Assembly: GCF_000346505.1 (NCBI RefSeq)
Contig: NZ_ANOH01000346.1
Span: forward strand, 1 to 33,858
Origin: Aporhodopirellula sallentina SM41
GTDB taxonomy: Bacteria > Planctomycetota > Planctomycetia > Pirellulales > Pirellulaceae
Length of the DNA stretch: 33,858 nt
Direction: 5' to 3'
Shown here: positions 31,014 to 33,858 of the stretch, piece after piece
Layout of the letters: the number at the start of each line of letters is the position of its first letter
Numbering within the stretch: the stretch's first letter is position 1
Notes under the pieces: model-generated
What the model was told of the DNA's origin: nothing
Seen by the model: only the letters and a program-made list of their open reading frames with translations
The model's database searches: none
Program-made: the position numbers and the translations under genes

Positions 31014-32972
31014 TTACGGCGAACTGGTATTCGTAGTTTGGTTTGCTACCCATGGTAATGACGGACTGGCCATCAATTGAGACAAAACTTCGATCGAAAT
31101 CCAATCAAACGTCAGATCATCGTCCGAAACGAGACTCTCGACCCGCTGTCGTTGCTGCTCGTCTAGCTGTGTCGGCATCGAATAGAGCCCGGCAAGGCGG
31201 CCTCGGCGGTCCAGAATCACACCGCCGGAGAAGTCCAACTCGCCGTTGGATTCACCCCTGATCTTCGCTACGCTGATCGGGGGCATGTCGGTTGTCAGGC
31301 GGGGCAACAGGAAGAGTGCCTGGACCTGCTTTTCCCGAATGGTCAGTGGCGATTCAGGCTCGAGGTAGGGATCCTCAGCCGGCTCGAACGCGCCAATCAG
31401 TCGGTGCGTTGCCATCGGGCGAGGTGACTTGGAGGGCGTCGCGACCCACTCGAGCGCCGAGACGGCACCCGCATTTTGTTTACCGGTCGCGTCAGCCTGC
31501 AAAGCGGAAAGGCATCTCGGCAGCGGCTCCTCCGATCGAATCACACCGACGTCGTAGGCACGAGCGAGCATGCGCGCGGCGAGCGCGGATCGAAAAACAG
31601 TATCACGCTGTTTGAGCAATTCTTTTGATTCGGGGTCGTCGCTTTGGGCCAACTCATCCATTTGTTCGCGATACTGCTTCAGCCATTCGATGTACTGTTG
31701 TTCCAGTCGCCGCGTTTCCATCCACTTCGGATGCATCGCGGAGGCCTCGAGCACGATCACATCATCGCCCGCGAGATGCTGGCAAGCGGGTACAATCGAC
31801 GCGTCCAACTCTTGCAGGTTCTCGACGATGTTCCCGGTCGTTAACAGTCGGTGCGAATCGATCGCCAAAGCGAGCCCCAACGCGAACCGGTTGCCCTCGG
31901 AATCGGCGACGACCTGGTACAAGCAGTCACGGATCGCCGATTCAATGTTGGCGGTTGCGGACGAATTTGAACCGGATGCAGATGAACCGGATGAACTCGC
32001 GGTGGCGGAGACTGAGCCACTTTGGCTCTTAGAAGGAGACGACGGAGGATCGGACGTGGGCTCGCCGGAATTGTTGCTTTGATTCGTGGTGCCGAGATTC
32101 GCGCCAGCCTGCCCGTCGCCGAGATCGGCTCCGCCCTCGGGGGAAAGCTCGTTCGGATCGTTCCCGATGATCGCGTTGTCGCCCGGAGATCCGCTTGCTA
32201 CCGATTCGGCATCGCCCCCGCGAAACGCCCACATCCCTAAAACGAGCAACAGCACCGCGGCGGCGATCAGAGAATAGGAAATTGCCGGAGGAGTCGAACG
32301 CCACAATTGGCGAGCGGTTTCCATGGGCGTTGGCTGGCGAGCGGATGTCGTCGTTTCGCCGAACGAACGTGCCCCGGATTTCGGCCGAGGCTTGGTATCG
32401 GTGTCGCCGGACGGGGGCGCCAGATCGCTGTCGGAGGCCCCCGAACCTGCCGCTACCGCTACGGGTTTTGCCACCACGTTTCGTCGAAGGCTGCTGAGAG
32501 TCTCAGCGACGCTGCCGAATCGGATCACGTCTTCGGCGGTGACGCGAGCGGCGGAGTTGATCGGCTCGCTATCGTCCAGACTGACGCCGTTGGTGCTGTT
32601 GAGGTCGCGGACGACCCACACGTCGTTTGGATCACGAAGAAGAACGGCGTGCTGCGCCGACACACTCGCGTCATCGATCACGACATCGTTTGCATCGGAA
32701 CGTCCGATCCGCAATTGCTCTTTGGCGAGTGATTCGTCCGGCCAAGGCATCACCACGCTATCGGCCAGCATCACTTTCGTGCCCGGATCGATCGCGGTCC
32801 GCGTCACGATTCTCTTCTTGCCGACGAAGGTCCCGTTGCGGCTGGCGAGATCCTCGATGAAGTACCGCCCGCCATGGAGCGATAACCGACAGTGTCGTCT
32901 CGAAACCACACTCTCGCGCACCAGCACGTCCACGTCACGATCGCAGCCGATTATCCATTGTCGATCGTTCAT
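31014..32972 (-). CDS. Double-FHA membrane protein with degenerate trypsin-fold domain
   Basis: 652 residues from ATG 32972 (GAGG precedes it). Two forkhead-associated domains, about 1-75 (SRRHCRL, DLASRNGTFV) and 87-155 (GRSDANDVVIDD, SAQHAVL, LNSTNGVSL), bind phosphothreonine proteins in the cytoplasm. A single transmembrane helix lies at 230-250 (ISYSLIAAAVLLLVLGMWAF), then a Ser/Gly/Asn-rich linker. Residues 345-640 follow the trypsin/HtrA fold: LGLALAIDSHRLLTTGNIVE aligns with the catalytic-His strand, but the His is Asn381, and FSGGVILDRRGRLAGLYS aligns with the GNSGGP strand, keeping Ser582. A coiled insertion (418-470) separates them. Without His it should not cut peptides; a binding or signalling role is likelier. 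The adjacent kinase-rich genome fits phospho-signalling. Confidence 0.88.
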   Translation of the reverse strand: MNDRQWIIGCDRDVDVLVRESVVSRRHCRLSLHGGRYFIEDLASRNGTFVGKKRIVTRTAIDPGTKVMLADSVVMPWPDESLAKEQLRIGRSDANDVVIDDASVSAQHAVLLRDPNDVWVVRDLNSTNGVSLDDSEPINSAARVTAEDVIRFGSVAETLSSLRRNVVAKPVAVAAGSGASDSDLAPPSGDTDTKPRPKSGARSFGETTTSARQPTPMETARQLWRSTPPAISYSLIAAAVLLLVLGMWAFRGGDAESVASGSPGDNAIIGNDPNELSPEGGADLGDGQAGANLGTTNQSNNSGEPTSDPPSSPSKSQSGSVSATASSSGSSASGSNSSATANIESAIRDCLYQVVADSEGNRFALGLALAIDSHRLLTTGNIVENLQELDASIVPACQHLAGDDVIVLEASAMHPKWMETRRLEQQYIEWLKQYREQMDELAQSDDPESKELLKQRDTVFRSALAARMLARAYDVGVIRSEEPLPRCLSALQADATGKQNAGAVSALEWVATPSKSPRPMATHRLIGAFEPAEDPYLEPESPLTIREKQVQALFLLPRLTTDMPPISVAKIRGESNGELDFSGGVILDRRGRLAGLYSMPTQLDEQQRQRVESLVSDDDLTFDWISIEVLSQLMASPSLPWVANQTTNTSSP

Positions 32973-33330
32973 TCGGACCTCACCGCGAGAAAAGACGTAG
33001 CAATCGCAAGTTTATCCCACCGATTGGATGCGAGCAAACTGCCCAACCGGCACCACGGGTGGTATGGCGCAAGGTCACCGCATTGCGGTCAATCAGGGTG
33101 ATCCCCCCTACCGGGAGCAGGATTATTTCCGCAAAAAACCGACAATCCGTCAAAGTCGATCAAGACGCTTCGGTGGTAATGCCGAATTTCATGATGGTAG
33201 GACGCCTTCGCAACCGTTTGGGCGATCCATTGAAACAGAAACGAGAGCCGTGAAACTGGCGGAAACGCCGCGGCCTCGACGCAGTCGACTATTGCTCGAC
33301 ATTTCACCCGCATTCAACGAAGTGTGAAAC
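32973..33330. other. Intergenic region, 358 bp, divergent promoters expected
   Basis: Lies between the minus-strand FHA gene and the plus-strand TPR gene. Small open frames on both strands have no support. No clear promoter boxes or structured RNA were seen. Confidence 0.5.
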
Positions 33331-33858
33331 ATGGACGACACACGAATCAATCATCAAGATCTTCGATCCGATCGCGGAGACCGATCCGCCGTTGCCCGGC
33401 GTGCGATTCGTCGACAACTGATCGCTACCATGCTGATCGGCGGCAGCGTTACGCTATCATCGGTCGGCTGTGCCGGTCGTTCGATGTCACTCGCTTCGAT
33501 GAACCCGTTCAGCGCCAAGACAGCGGAAACGACGACCGAAAGCGAAACACCGAGCAAGCTGGTCTCCACGACCACGAAGGTGACCTCGGGCACGGTCGAA
33601 GCCTCCAAAAGCATGGTCGCCAAGACCACCAGCACGATCGGCGGTTGGTTCGGTCGTGGGAAGGATAGCGATGGGGCCGATGAAGACCCGCTATCGCTCG
33701 AGAACCAACCCGACAAACTCGACCCGCAAGTCTTCGTTGCCAACGGACAACTGTGGGAGTCGACGGGCAACCTGACCAAGGCAATGGAGAGCTACTCCAA
33801 GGCACTCGAAACCGAACCGAACAACGGTCCGGCGTTGACCAGCATCGCTCGTTTGCAC
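33331..33858 (+). CDS. TPR-containing lipoprotein-like protein (3' end outside window)
   Basis: Translated by hand from ATG 33331; 176 residues before the window ends. Basic N-region, then IATMLIGGSVTLSSVGC; Cys47 with SVGC is a possible lipobox. A Thr/Ser-rich stretch follows, then a TPR unit (ANGQLWESTGNLTKAMESYS and KALETEPNN). Exported assembly or scaffold protein of a type common in planctomycetes; which system it serves is not visible. Confidence 0.78.
   Translation, partial: MDDTRINHQDLRSDRGDRSAVARRAIRRQLIATMLIGGSVTLSSVGCAGRSMSLASMNPFSAKTAETTTESETPSKLVSTTTKVTSGTVEASKSMVAKTTSTIGGWFGRGKDSDGADEDPLSLENQPDKLDPQVFVANGQLWESTGNLTKAMESYSKALETEPNNGPALTSIARLH

Noticed and set aside
32323-33000. 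225-codon plus-strand frame over the FHA gene
   Set aside because: Antisense to two clear FHA domains; Arg/Ser/Thr-rich shadow composition.

Overview
The window looks like chromosomal DNA of a planctomycete (Pirellulaceae/Rhodopirellula-like). The clues are an ECF sigma factor near a very large membrane Ser/Thr kinase with a DWG motif and WD40 repeats, a giant cadherin/dockerin surface protein with an N-terminal LExRxxLAG-type motif, many exported proteins of unknown function, an FHA-domain membrane protein and a planctomycete-style tyrosine recombinase. No 16S rRNA gene is present, so the placement is inferred from gene content.

Left part (1-10130), accessory and signalling. On the minus strand lie an exported serpin with a PDZ domain inserted in its fold (cut by the window edge), an exported caspase-like peptidase with a C-terminal PDZ domain (22 bp away), and an exported DUF4384-like protein followed by an intrinsic terminator. 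Divergent from these is an ECF sigma factor. Then come a secreted 13-residue (x-A-N-A-x-N) repeat protein on the minus strand with its own terminator, a small exported protein, and a 1410-residue kinase-WD40 receptor. I read this as a signalling neighbourhood around an exported protease/inhibitor pair; that link is an inference from adjacency and shared domains.

Middle (10131-20336), mobile/accessory. About 1 kb without a convincing gene is followed by a 1928-residue exported multidomain protein, a both-ends-truncated ISL3 transposase, an excisionase-like HTH protein and a tyrosine recombinase that abuts a tRNA-Gln(UUG) gene. This is the layout of an integrated element at a tRNA 3' end. The element would extend leftwards, so the caspase/serpin cluster could be island cargo; no second att copy was seen in the window.

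Right part (20337-33858), mostly conserved core genes: an array of degenerate tandem GGGCC-hairpin repeats, def-fmt (ATGA overlap), a cobalamin adenosyltransferase overlapping a large exported protein, a Nudix hydrolase, a cytochrome c'-like protein, an MtfA-type peptidase with a SEC-C zinc motif, birA, an exported protein in a pair with a double-FHA membrane protein whose periplasmic part looks like a dead trypsin-fold protease, and the start of a TPR lipoprotein-like gene.
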